64,000 bases of DNA from Siphonodentalium dalli (lineage: Eukaryota > Mollusca > Scaphopoda > Gadilida > Siphonodentaliidae): the NCBI GenBank assembly GCA_032622095.1, contig CP136064.1, positions 126,095,605 to 126,159,604 on the forward strand, read 5' to 3'. The position numbers and the translations under genes were made by a program. The notes below the pieces were generated by a model that worked only from the letters and a program-made list of their open reading frames with translations, was not told the DNA's origin and did not search any database. Of this stretch, positions 1 to 10,611 are shown piece after piece; positions within the stretch are counted from its first letter, which is position 1, and every line of letters starts with the position of its first letter.

Positions 1-212
1 TTCGTATATTCGTACGATTGTACTATGTGTGTACACGCCGATGGTCGTGTATTTATTTCTTAAATGAACTAACTTAATATACCAAATAAAGGCGAACCAA
101 AATCTGTTTTAAAGATGGTCTGTATATCTTCCTATAATATGCTTTGTATTGATGCGGAGTCGGGAAAACCAGTCAATTACTGGAGCTTCTGTCACTGGGG
201 AATGAATTTTTC
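1..212. other. AT-rich flank, no gene seen
   Basis: I see no coding frame, RNA gene or clear repeat before the minisatellite that starts at 213. Confidence 0.5.
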
Positions 213-572
213 TATGAATCAGGACAGTTTATGAGGATATTTTTTCTATGAATCAGGACAGTTTTCTATGAATCAGGACAGTTTATGAGGATATTTTTTC
301 TATGAATCAGGACAGTTTATGTGGATATTTTTTCTATGAATCGGGACAGTTCATGTGGATATTTTTTCTATGAATCGGGACAGTTTATGTGGATATTTTT
401 TCTATGAATCGGGACAGTTTATGAGGATATTTTTTCTATGAATCGGGACAGTTTATGTGGATATCTTTTCTATGAATCAGTACAGTTTATGTGAATATTT
501 TTTCTATGAATCGGGACAGTTTATGTGGATATTTTTTCTATGAATCAGGACAGTTTATGTGGGTATTTTTAG
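213..572 (+). repeat. 34-bp minisatellite, 11 copies
   Basis: Units begin at 213, 247, 267, 301, 335, 369, 403, 437, 471, 505 and 539. The copy at 247 is cut to 20 bp; the rest are 34 bp. Each unit begins TATGAATCRGGACAGTTTAT and ends in a T-run plus C. Because 34 is not a multiple of three, short open frames across the array are by-products and not genes. There are no unique spacers, so it is not a CRISPR array. Confidence 0.95.
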
Positions 573-795
573 AACATTTCTACATTTTCATAGACAATTT
601 ATCTTTTGAAACACTTTATGCAACACCAGACGTTTCTCATGTGTTCGTTTTTGGAACAGCTGTGAATACTAAGGTGTCTTCAACACGAGTTTCCTAGAAT
701 GTTTTGTTGTTTTTGTAGAAAGTATGCCACGAGGAGACAGACCACCTTTAAATGTGCCATACATAAGCGAGGCAAATACTTATTATTGTTATCAT

Positions 796-917
796 ACCAG
801 AAAAAACATCAACAACGAACGCTCTTTATTGTTACCATATGAGGAAAATATTAACAAAAAACGCTCTTTATTGTCACCGTACGAGGAAAACATTAACAAG
901 GAAGGCTCTTCGTGGCT
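796..917 (+). repeat. About three 38-42-bp tandem units with CGCTCTTTATT core
   Basis: Units start near 796, 834 and 876 and share ACGCTCTTTATTGT. The 42-bp spacing keeps a frame open, so a 82-codon frame (724-972) shows a 14-residue repeat, but nothing else suggests a protein. The same core occurs twice inside the dispersed repeat at 10612-11112 and 18763-19275, and once near 36738. Confidence 0.7.
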
Positions 918-1648
918 GCTTCGACATAGCTCATTTCTGCTTCCAAATTATGAATCAAGAGAGATTGTCTGATATCTCTATGAAGAGAACTATTGCCACA
1001 AGCCAAACATTTCGCCAATGACATTGCAATATAGAATGACACCATGATGTCCACAATCCCATATACTACTACTACTACAATAGTACAATATATATATATA
1101 TGATTGTTATCATGGGTTTATAAAACGGATGGCAGATCTAGAATGCCAGTGTAGTCTGTAAGCTCTGTCAGTTCTGATACAAAATTATTTTATTCATATA
1201 TCCACAAATTTTACTACAGCGTATGTCACCAGATATGCTTAAATTGACCCATTCGAACATATAATTGTTTACTGCAACATTATGTTCCAAGATATAATTA
1301 CATTGACACATACGTAGATATAATTTTGACTGCAGCACATGTCAACGGATATACTTACATTGACACATTACATAAAACAGAATAAAAATTAATATAACTA
1401 AAACACAAAAAATAGCGAAAATTCTTCGAAAGAGGAGTGCTATTAAAAAAAAGGTGTAAACAATTCATAAATGTGTGTTATAGTAGAACACTGGGGTGAT
1501 GGGTTCATAAAGTGGCCACGAACAAGGTGTGTATATATTAGCCCTTTCTATGCGAAATACTCGTCGAGCAGTTCCCATTGGCGGGGAAATTAAGACCCCT
1601 TCTGCACATCTATTATCACTTCTTCTCATCATATATATTTCCTGAACA
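918..1648. other. Non-genic AT-rich stretch
   Basis: I see only a short TA run near 1089-1101 and three weakly similar segments (about 1200-1370) containing ATATGCTTAAATTGACCCAT-like text. These may be a decayed tandem repeat. No gene is supported. Confidence 0.4.
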
Positions 1649-2087
1649 ATATCAAATCCAGTCGTAAGTCGGGATTTTTTTTACCCTGTGCCAATGCATT
1701 CTCTTATATATGCGAGTCGACCATAGGTCGCCTCGCATATATAAGAGAATGTATTGGCCTAACAATTTTTTACAATTTTAATATTTTTTTCTTGTATTCT
1801 TTAACAATTTTATAATTTCACCCATACAGAGCCCCAGACAAACATGAGCAGACGACACTCTTCTATGTGCTTATATATATGTGTGGGGCTCCCTGCATGG
1901 TAATGGATGTTTTTTTTATTTTATGTCCTAAAAATTGTAAGAAACGTTTATTTAAAAAACATGATACAAAATTGTTAAGCCAATGCATTCTCTTATGTAT
2001 GCGAGGCGACCTATGGTTGACTCTCATATATAAGAGAATGCATTGGCACAGGGTAAAAAAATCCCGACTTCCGACTGGATTCGATAT
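1649..2087. mobile_element. Foldback MITE with compound terminal inverted repeats
   Basis: The left end (from about 1649) and right end (to about 2087) are inverted copies over roughly 115 bp. They share the AAATCCAGTCG edge, an AAGTCGGGATTTTTT block, CCCTGTGCCAATGCATTCTC, and a run to AACAATTTT. Each terminal repeat also contains its own near-palindrome (1691-1757 and 1980-2046) built on CCAATGCATTCTCTTATA. The core has no credible protein. Both edges are flanked by ATAT-like sequence, so the exact target duplication is unclear. The class is unassigned. Confidence 0.8.
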
Positions 2088-3057
2088 GGGGAATCGAGTT
2101 AGTAAAGCAATGGTTAAAGAAACAATGTAACGCCTTGTGTTTGCTAATTCTGGGCTCAAATATGTAATTATCAATGTATGATAATATTGGAATAATTACA
2201 TCATTATCGTTTAAGCTCTAGCTAATCAAAGTAGGGATAACTACTAACTAACTCCTGTCCATACTGATCAGCCATCTGGCGTGAGAAATGGGTTGAATAA
2301 CTGCAGAAATTCCGACACACAGCTTTACATAATTTTATCTGCCCATAAAATATGGCAATTTATATCATGTGACCCATGTTGCCATTGTTATATTCGTTCC
2401 TGTGGCATGCCTGAGTGCACAACATCAAGGCAAACAATTACTAGCATACCAAGCGGCGGGTCATCAAGCGTGAACATTTCTATAATTGTTGAAAGCGCCA
2501 TCGATTTGCACCCACAAAGCATGATGTGAACACAACACATAAAATAATGGGCTGATTTTGCACTGCGAATGGGCCTGCTTGGCCTTCTGGGGGATTATGC
2601 AGGTAAGCTGCTCCGCCATGCATATAGGCGACGAGGATATTTGTATACGGATCTTCCCGAATGATGTTACAGCATGATGGACAATGTCGTTAATTAACAC
2701 ATTTATTAGTTTTGTTACTTCCTGGATTTCATGAATGGACATGATTCATTGTTGATTAACGAGCCGTTTTTTGTATCGGACAGCCACACTCGGGACCTTT
2801 TACGAACTAGATATATTTGCCAACGATATACCATTGACAGGTAAGCATTCTCCAACTACAGCAGTGAGGATTATATGACAGTGATATACTTTTCTAGATT
2901 GTTCTCAGCTCATCCTCTAAGGACATTGTGTTTTAAATAGAGATGCCGCCAGGTTGAACTATATCAGTTTACAAAGTCGCATTCGAATTTATCGGTGAAT
3001 ATTGGTGGATACATGTATTGATTAGTAACCACTATATTTATTTTCGTCGCTTGGTCA
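2088..3057. other. 5-prime flank of the FAM43-like gene
   Basis: No repeat or credible frame is visible. The stretch should hold the promoter and 5-prime UTR of the gene at 3058, but I find no TATA box or initiator I would defend. A further 5-prime non-coding exon cannot be excluded. Confidence 0.4.
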
Positions 3058-4245
3058 ATGCGTTGTTGTTCAGTCGGATTTACGATGACCAGTTTATTTA
3101 AATGGAAAAGAAGCTTGAACATCAGCAACGAAGCGCCGGTGTTTAAAGTTCGCTATCTCGGAAATGTTCAGACCGCCCTTATGAAGGGTGATGGGTGTGT
3201 GGATAAACCTGTTTCTGTTATCTGGAATAATTATGTTCGGAACCCTCATCCAGGTTTAGAAATGACACTTCAGGTGACGTCATCTGGCATGAGTGCCTCA
3301 ACCAAGGAGCAGGGCCTCACTGAATACCGAGCTCACCGATTATCGTATTTCGTCGCACACGAGCAACATGCCAAGTTGTTTGTATGGGTTTATCGGCACG
3401 AGGGCAAAAAAATGAAACTTGAACTTCGATGTCATGCAGTGTTATGCAAAACTGAAGCGATAGCACGCTCGATATCTGTTGTCTTACACGAGAAAATAGA
3501 CTTCGCCCTGAAGGAGTTCAAACGAGAGAAAACTAGGAAACAAAACTCAAGGTTAGCCTTACAGCGTGCCCAATCGCTTCCTAACTCCACTTCAAGTAAC
3601 TGTGGTTCGTTCGTACCTTTGAGGAAACAAATGTTGAACACGGGTCAAAATTACAAGCCACCGATATCAAAATCAAACACTGCTCCGAAATTAGGAGCTA
3701 TCACGGAGGACAATGAGCTTCAATCGTGCTACGAGTCAGAAGAGGAAACAGAACAATCAGAAAGCGATTTGACTGATGGTGTCCAGTGCATTGAACACAA
3801 TATCTCTTCTTGCAACAACTGTTCTGCCAGCTTCCACATAGGAGATGAAAATGGTATCATTGATATCTCTACCGGTAACGACATATCTGCTTTGAAGAAC
3901 GATATTGAAGTGAGAAAGTGCTTAGATGGTGGTGATTCTGACGATGGAAGTTCGGAATCTGGATTTCATGAGCAGGACTCGAAAGAAGGACTGGGTTTAG
4001 GAGACGTCGACGACCTAAGCTCAGAGACAGAGGTTTGTGAGCTTCCTATTGGGTCACAGGTAGACAGTTGTTCTCTGTCTTCAGACAGTACTAGTACTTA
4101 TTCTTCTGAAGAGCAGCGGTCATCAAACGTGGCCGGTATTACAGTTGCTGACATTGAAGGATTTGTGATAAATGACAATACACCACCTCCCTCACATAAT
4201 GATAACACTGTTCGCAATGAGATGAATGAGATCACCTCTTTGTGA
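3058..4245 (+). CDS. FAM43-like PTB/PID-domain protein
   Basis: Single uninterrupted frame of 395 codons. Residues about 28-155 match the PID/PTB-like domain of the FAM43A/B family: YLGN at 33-36, GDGC near 44-47, IW at 55-56, FVWVYRHE at 108-115, LRCHAVL at 123-129, and EFKR near 153-156. After it comes a family-diagnostic segment with PLRK (187-190), YKPP (199-202) and APKLGAITED (209-218). The tail is acidic and serine-rich, as in vertebrate FAM43. Human FAM43 genes are also intronless; the family is poorly characterised, and an adaptor-like cytoplasmic role is only inferred from the PTB fold. Two in-frame ATGs exist, at 3058 and 3085. The second has the better context (A at -3) and begins MTSLFKWKR, so it may be the true start. 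There is no frameshift or stop, so it looks functional. It is the only confident host gene in the window. Confidence 0.93.
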   Translation: MRCCSVGFTMTSLFKWKRSLNISNEAPVFKVRYLGNVQTALMKGDGCVDKPVSVIWNNYVRNPHPGLEMTLQVTSSGMSASTKEQGLTEYRAHRLSYFVAHEQHAKLFVWVYRHEGKKMKLELRCHAVLCKTEAIARSISVVLHEKIDFALKEFKREKTRKQNSRLALQRAQSLPNSTSSNCGSFVPLRKQMLNTGQNYKPPISKSNTAPKLGAITEDNELQSCYESEEETEQSESDLTDGVQCIEHNISSCNNCSASFHIGDENGIIDISTGNDISALKNDIEVRKCLDGGDSDDGSSESGFHEQDSKEGLGLGDVDDLSSETEVCELPIGSQVDSCSLSSDSTSTYSSEEQRSSNVAGITVADIEGFVINDNTPPPSHNDNTVRNEMNEITSL

Positions 4246-5057
4246 CATAACTGGACAGCCGGTGCACCCAGAAATTGAACCCACTAAGAGAAAGTATCCA
4301 TGGCCTATTGTACTTACGGTAGCACACCCTGCACCCACGGCATTTATTGTTGACTATTATTTATTGATTTCTATTAACGCGTATGAATACAAACTCTATG
4401 TTCAAGCAACAATTCAGTGAGTTGATGATAGTGATCAATTTACTAACTAAAACAAGATATGCGAGATATCTTATCACTATATCTCAATTAGTAACTATGA
4501 TAGCCAGGACTATAGTATTGTAGTATTTGTACACATGGTTCACATGTAGTATTTGTACACATGGTTCATGGTTCACGCCAAATTGGCCAATGTCCATTTT
4601 TTTTTTTTTTAAATGGCCAAAACAAATTTCATTTTGGCCAAACTTTTGGTCAAATGTTTGTTTACCACAAAACGGAAGTCTAATTAAAATATCCAAATTA
4701 ATTTTGCAACGAGAGGGACATGGGAATAAAATGTATAGTATGATAATCTGCTAATTTGTTAGGTAATATACCGGTATACAACTTCATGTGTAAGAAACGT
4801 AACTCATGGCAGTGCACTATCACACTATTGGCCACCAATGTCAAGTAACAACGGTGGGATTAAAGAAGTCTAGACAAGGTATTTCAAGGTATGGACATAA
4901 CTACATGTATATAGAATGTTAGATGTTAAATAAAACCAAACTATTCACTAATTGTGAGACCAGAACATGAGGATTTAATTTGACCAAAGTTGTTTTAATT
5001 TGGCTAAATTTTTTTTACCAAAATATGGGTCGGCCCAGCGTGAGCACTTTTTGTACC
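4246..5057. other. 3-prime flank of the FAM43-like gene
   Basis: AATAAA occurs at 4725-4730 and 4929-4934 and could end the FAM43-like transcript, giving a 3-prime UTR of about 0.5-0.7 kb. A 24-bp direct duplication (GTAGTATTTGTACACATGGT) lies at about 4521-4568. No other gene is seen. Confidence 0.45.
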
Positions 5058-5059
5058 TA

Positions 5060-5275
5060 CAGTAATGCCCAAAGTAATTGACCACTTAACCACAGCAGAA
5101 TTATGGGTAATTTTTCAGGATTTAGTCGAATACATGGCTTGTTGCCATTCATCGGAAAGCTCTCGCCGAGAGCTTTCCGATGAATGGCAACAAGCCATAT
5201 TTCCGACTAAATCCTGAAAAATTACCCATAATTATGCAGTGGTTAAGTGGTCAATTACTTTGGGAATTTATGCAT
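5060..5275. mobile_element. Palindromic Tc1/mariner-like MITE, copy 1
   Basis: 5068-5264 is an almost perfect inverted repeat centred at 5166, with arms of about 98 bp and essentially no loop. The left edge is TA followed by CAGTAATGCCCAAAGTAATT, which resembles Tc1/mariner termini. The right edge is decayed, so its TA is not clear. A second copy is at 35792-36004. There is no coding capacity. Confidence 0.82.
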
Positions 5276-6480
5276 GCACGAGAAGCTCTGCACGATCTCT
5301 ACTTATCGAGGTGAAAGTGTGAGAGCGAGAGAGATATATAGAGAAAGAAAGCTGAGGGCTAAGGACACAACCTTGGCAATAAATCAATCAATAGATTCGG
5401 CTACCGGTATCACGATCTACTGACATGCAATGAGGCTTTTAGATTGGTAATTTATCAGAACAAACAGTGTCACTAAAATCGTTGTTCATTTAAACACATA
5501 ATTATCATTTAAATATTCTGCACTGTGAATTATTCAGGTACCAACAGGTAATTTAAACTGCCTCTTTTGAAAGTCTACATCAAAAACTACAAGTAGGCAT
5601 GTATAAATTGGCTCATATATATCTCATGATATATTTCATTCATTTCTGGTATTGAGCAGGTACATATAGTAGTTTTACGGCGCATGACAAGCCGGATGAG
5701 AAAACTTTGAAAAGATATCGTATAGGGGTAAATAGAACCAAGATTCTTTCTTCTTGTTCTAAAGAATGAACGGTCGTTGCTACATGCATCTTACAACTTT
5801 TACGTCAAGCGCAGGGTTGACACTATAGCACACAGTACTGTAATGTTTAATCACTGTATTCGTAACTGAGTTCAACGCCTGCGTGCCATGTATAGCGTAT
5901 AAGTTAACCGGGTTTGCATAACAAAGTCGATGAGCTGGGTCGATATATGAATTATATTGCCACGGTTTAATCAGGACCAACATTAATTAATTGTAGAGGA
6001 TCATTCCTGTGTGTACAAAATGACACGAACGCGAACTGACAGAAAGCTCGGAATATGAATGGTGCAGCCGGTATTTTGTTCCCACAGGCTGTGTATTAAG
6101 CAGAAACACCACCCTTTAACCCTTTGTATTTACATACTAAGTTTTGTCATCACTAAATCCAGCATTCTGATTGGTCGGCGCCCACGTGGCTAGTTGCAGT
6201 TATTTCTCGGTGAATGCGCAACGCCTTATAACACCAAGCTCATAACACCATCGATACGTCATCGGGTTTGGAAAGACGAACGCGTAATGTTTTGGGCGCA
6301 TTTGGACTCACGCAGGATTGACTTAATACATCATCGGGTTTCATCAATATGAAGAGAAATTGTTCCTATTAACTTTTGCCAAGGGTGCTATTGGGTATTT
6401 TGGGCTGTGTTTGTCACGATACACTTTTCGATTTAAATACATTTACAAAAGTGGCTTTTTCGCTAAATGTATATAAATAT
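5276..6480. other. Non-genic stretch
   Basis: I see no credible frame, RNA gene or repeat. A short purine-rich patch is at about 5320-5352. Confidence 0.4.
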
Positions 6481-6636
6481 AAGGATTAACTGTCATGTGG
6501 ACTATTTTTATGGAGATGTAACCGTGAGGTAAGTGGTCATAACTTGTATGTAAAACCCTTCGGGTTTTACACAAGTTATGTCCACTTACCTCACGGTTAC
6601 ATCTCCATAAAAACAGTCCACATGACAGTTAATCCG
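6481..6636. mobile_element. Palindromic TA-flanked MITE
   Basis: Near-perfect inverted repeat centred near 6560, with the apex CCCTTCGGG. The termini are ACGGATTAACTGTCATGTGG-like and are flanked by TA at 6479-6480 and 6637-6638. Arms are about 75 bp with very few mismatches. A TA target duplication fits the Tc1/mariner group, but the class is inferred from that alone. Confidence 0.72.
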
Positions 6637-7010
6637 TATCTATAGTATACTAACTACTCACTGACGAGTAGATCCAATAGGAAATGTTCAGATAACACGT
6701 TACGCCGTTTTGGTGAACTTACAATGTATTGTCTCGAGAAAAGCCCAATTATTTGACTACATGTATACGTTATCTACCGCTATATAGTTTACTGGTTTTC
6801 GGAGAGAGTATATAAGTTGCCCGTCACTTTCACCATACAAATGAACCATAAACTGTACGTGTTCGAGAAATAGTTTGTTACTTATCATCGTTTGGCGGCA
6901 GATATATATGCAATGGTATGTAATCAATCAGTCGATTAGACAAGTCGAACATTTTCCGTACACCATAAATGTATTAAATATGTGTTTTCCCCCGGAACGA
7001 CTGAAGCGGC

Positions 7011-7931
7011 GTTAAACTTTAAGGAGTTTGCTAACCCAATTTTCCCCAAATTTGATGGAGTCAAAATAAAGGATTATGATTACTTTTATTAGTAATCACA
7101 GTAACGAAACCCATTGATCCAAACTTTTAAGAGTATAATTCATGGTGGATTATGTTAGAAATACTAAATGTGAAATTTATAGATGTTTTTAAAATCTATT
7201 TTTTCGAACCCAAATTCAACAAACACAAAGTTCATATCTAAGAAAAAAAATGGCAAAGTGTACTGAACACTGTGAAGAATGATGAACAATAAAATAATAT
7301 TCATATTTCTCAAGCATTCTTTGATAAAATTACTAAGAACCAATTGTTTACAAATGGTATAGTAACTTCCCTAACTTTGCTGGTGGGGAGGTGACAGTTA
7401 CATGTTAGTGTTAATATCAGTGACAGTGTTGTGTGGTGAATCTCTTGACAAAAATCACAAAATAATTGTGTAATCCTCAATCTGGGTATACCCTGTAGCC
7501 CAGAAACTAGGTCACCAATTAGGAGATAATATTCTCATGGGCCAGCACCTGCTGATCATAATCCCAGCTGGCTTGAGTGAACATTAACTTGACCCATCAA
7601 ATTCAGTTCCCAAAAAGCATTACTGAGCAATGAAATCTACCATTTGTAAACAGCTACGTCAAAGCCACTTCTTCAGTGTTCAGTACACATATACCCATAT
7701 TTTTCTTAGATATGAACATTGTGTTTGTTGAACTTGGGTTCGAAAAAATAGATTTTAAAAACTTCTCTAAATTTCACGTTTTGTATTTCTAACATAATCC
7801 ACCATGAATTATACTCTTAAAATGTTGCATCAATGGGTTTTGTTGCTTTGATTACTAATACATTGCACATAAGGCTCAATTTTGACTCCAACAAATATGG
7901 GTTGAAAATGGGTTAGAAAAGTCTTTAACTA
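7011..7931. mobile_element. Non-autonomous DNA transposon with about 270-bp TIRs
   Basis: The left arm (about 7011-7280) and right arm (about 7650-7931) are inverted copies, with shared blocks around CTAACCC, ATTAGTAATCA, CCCATTGAT, GTATAATTCATGGTGGATTA, TTTTTTCGAACCCAA and TTCATATCTAAGAAAAA. The centre (7281-7650) has no credible frame. Target duplication is unclear and the exact ends are uncertain by a few bases. Confidence 0.78.
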
Positions 7932-8437
7932 AAGTATCAAACACATATTATCAAGTGATATAGTTTGGAGTCAGTGACGAAAGCTACGCCCAATGGTTCA
8001 TTACTCTTACAAGAAAAAAAAGTTGGAAAGGCTTCACAGGCTTCTCAGAAAGTAGATAGTTAAATATGCATGGGCAACAGTCTTGGAATCTTGTGTACCG
8101 ACACCGACAAATTTGGCAAGAATGACCTTTTCAGCACAAGTCACGATAACACATAATGCATGTTAGACTGCCATTTTCTATAAATTAGACAAGTTGAGTG
8201 CCGTTGAATCAAACCAAGCAACTAAGCTTGATCATTATTTGTTATTTCTACGGTAACTGGAACAAACCTATTATTTATAGCATTGGTGTTAATTGCCACA
8301 CAGTAGTACTATTGAAATTATATATTTTATGTTTTGTATCAACCCATATCTGTCAAGTATAATTATATCCAAATTCAATACCGCACATGGGTTACAACAT
8401 TGTTTGTGTGTTCAAATGAAATATCAGGAAATTGCGT
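7932..8437. other. 5-prime flank of the spliced gene
   Basis: No repeat or gene is seen. An in-frame TGA at 8417-8419 precedes the ATG at 8438, which supports that ATG as a start. An upstream non-coding exon with an acceptor (ATATCAG ending at 8427) is possible. Confidence 0.4.
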
Positions 8438-9031
8438 ATGTATCATTCATGTATTGAATCGAAGAAAAAACATTGCCGATTACGACGTTCTATACACACA
8501 CCTGTTACATCTTTCTCGTGGATATTAGTTATGTTTATATTGTTGTTGGTACTCAAGGCTGGTCCATATCCAGTGTGTTTGTTGAAAAGGTATACATTCC
8601 GCCTATCATGTTATTGATCTGAATTAAAATGATCTTATATAACTAACCCCAGTGTTTTATCTCCCCTCAGTCTTTCCAAAATGTATAGGATGTTATATCA
8701 CTGTCGATTATTGGGATCAAATTGCGCAGAATCAATCGTTATCCCATATACCGGTATGTTACTATAGTCTATAGGGTACTGCCATTCACAATGTTTGTAT
8801 TTTAGTCCTCGTGTCCTATATGCAGTATAAACCGGGATATAAAATTTCATTACAAGACGACATGATGTCATTATGGAATATAAACAACATGGTTTACCCT
8901 GATATTTTGGAGTTCCTACCCAAGACACCATCACTCCGTGATATATTATATAGATTATTTTCCAGATGGTCAAAAAGCCAAATATTAAATAATGGACACG
9001 AAACAAGTATGTCGGGAATAAGAAAACGTCT
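8438..9031 (+). CDS. Three-exon gene fragment, predicted type II membrane protein
   Basis: Exons 8438-8589, 8671-8753 and 8806-9031 join into one open frame of 153 codons plus two bases. Borders are GTATAC...CTCCCCTCAG (intron 81 bp), GTATGT...GTATTTTAG (52 bp), and a donor GTGAGT at 9032. Reading phase is kept across both junctions; other joins I tried hit stops. Residues 1-26 are basic (KKK, RLRR), then about 27-44 (VTSFSWILVMFILLLVLK) form one hydrophobic helix, giving a cytoplasmic-N, type II topology. Exons 2 and 3 encode a lumenal stem with YKPGYK, LWNIN and WSKSQILNNG. This layout is common in Golgi glycosyltransferases such as sialyltransferases, but I do not recognise the family and no catalytic motif is in view. 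The gene must continue beyond 9032; a fourth exon was not found. The introns are unusually short. Confidence 0.55.
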
Positions 9032-9759
9032 GTGAGTACCAATACCTCAACCGAGAACTGAACCAAATTTACGACAACACTCAACTCAAGCTGACAAGGA
9101 GAGATTTGTCCTGTATGGCATGATACCTGTGTTCATCTGCACATATTTAAGCGAACGTGCGTGAGATACAAACATATCATGTTTTGAACCCGAATACCTT
9201 AATATCCAAAATACCATATGATATTTATCAGATCATTTCAAATTATGCATGCACCGTACACTATACCGATACGTTGTTGTTTGATCTAGAAAGAATTTTG
9301 TTCAACGATAGAAAGTTACTGTGACATATACGTTGTGATGCAGATGAGTCTGCACTTTAATGGTGGTTTCGATGACAATGGCTGCGGACACACGTACCCC
9401 ATGACCAGGAGAGATGGCATATATAGTAGATGTGACATCTTATTATGGTGGAGTTTGGTGAAAATTGGTCGTCATATATATATAATACATAGCCATGTCG
9501 CCGGTTGCGTTTTCGCACAATAAGTCTACTGGGTCAATTAACCCATTGCGTCTTACAAAGGCTGATCTCTACTCATTACGTATTGCTGTATTCTTCTGTA
9601 CGATATAAAATATTGCACGATCGTTTAGAATTGTGTTAGTCCGTGGCAATCACCCATTCACTCATACGTAGTCCGTTTTATTGGTATTGGTATACATTCA
9701 TTTCTTGCGTATTAAGACAGATCCCCAATTGCGTTTTTTTTATTTTGTGACGTTTAGTT
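9032..9759. other. Putative intron / unassigned stretch
   Basis: It follows the GTGAGT donor at 9032. A 9353-9523 frame looks mildly protein-like (GGFDDNGCGHTYP) behind an acceptor-like GATGCAG, but its phase does not fit the upstream exon. Nothing else is supported. Confidence 0.3.
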
Positions 9760-10531
9760 CTTTAAACATATTTTATTTGTATATTAATATAATACAAAAG
9801 GGATTCGGGACAAGTTACAAACGCTTACTTAGCCCCTCTCCTGGTTTACAATAATTTTATTGATACAAAATGGCGAAGAAAAAGAGTCAAAATCATATAT
9901 AGGTTTAATTGTGCGCATTATTCCTCTAAAATGTGGACTGATGAAGCTGTGTCAGAACTGCTGGAGGAATTGCAGTTTATTGGTTTTATCGAGTACTTAT
10001 ACGATTTATATGTCGTTTTGTTTGTTCCAGTTCTTCCAAAATTAACGTGCCCAGGCCCACGTGTGCCAACAACGTGTCATAATTCTACCGTACATCTGAA
10101 CGCGAGATAACAATTACATCGCAAGGTTTTAACTTCAACTCTGACTCACTTGTAAATTACACATATCAATGATTTACTTCTCGGAATTCCCGATATCTCA
10201 AATAGAAGAAACAAAATTCTCTTCAAAATAGTCCATCGATATATAACAGCGACTAAACGATTCGAAGTCGGATAATCAAACGCATTTCAGAATAGCCACA
10301 AAAAGCAAATTAGTCACAAATCGGTTTTGGCACCTCCCACCCCAAACCCAGAACCCACTCATTCAGTAAATATAAATATGGTTAACCTATATATGATTTT
10401 GAATCTTTCCTTCGCCATTTTAATTAGTATGAATAATATTATTGTAAACAGGGAGAGGGGCAAAGTAAGTTTTGTAACTTGTCCCCAATCCCTTTTGTAT
10501 TATTCGATATACAAATAAAATATGTTTAAAG
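9760..10531. mobile_element. Non-autonomous element with about 150-bp TIRs
   Basis: 9760-9908 and 10381-10531 are inverted copies. Shared blocks include CTTTAAACATATTTTATTTG, TACAAAAGGGATT, GGACAAGTTACAAA, GCCCCTCTCC and TCAAAATCATATATAGG. The 472-bp core is unrelated to the arms and holds one small frame (9931-10110). Target duplication was not resolved, so the superfamily is open. Confidence 0.82.
9931..10110 (+). other. 59-codon frame inside the TIR element
   Basis: ATG-to-TAA frame starting MWTDEAVSELLEEL. It begins just inside the left terminal repeat. The opening W-T-x-E-x-V-x-x-L-L-x-x-L resembles the first helix of a Myb/SANT-like DNA-binding domain found in several transposon proteins, but the rest is leucine-rich and does not continue the domain. 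It may be a remnant exon of the parent element or chance. Confidence 0.2.
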
Positions 10532-10611
10532 TAAAGACTCACTTGTAAATGCTGAGAAATTACACGGGCGATTTTGTTCTTAGTAGGAACAATAATGATT
10601 GTTGTCAGAAA

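Noticed and set aside
213..572. CRISPR-like array
   Set aside because: Units are directly tandem with no spacers, and the DNA is animal nuclear.
724..972. 82-codon frame with a 14-residue repeat
   Set aside because: The repeat reflects a 42-bp tandem, and the same bases are open in a second frame (839-1021).
9335..9523. Fourth exon of the 8438 gene
   Set aside because: The acceptor-like GATGCAG would put the open frame in the wrong phase for the GTGAGT donor at 9032.
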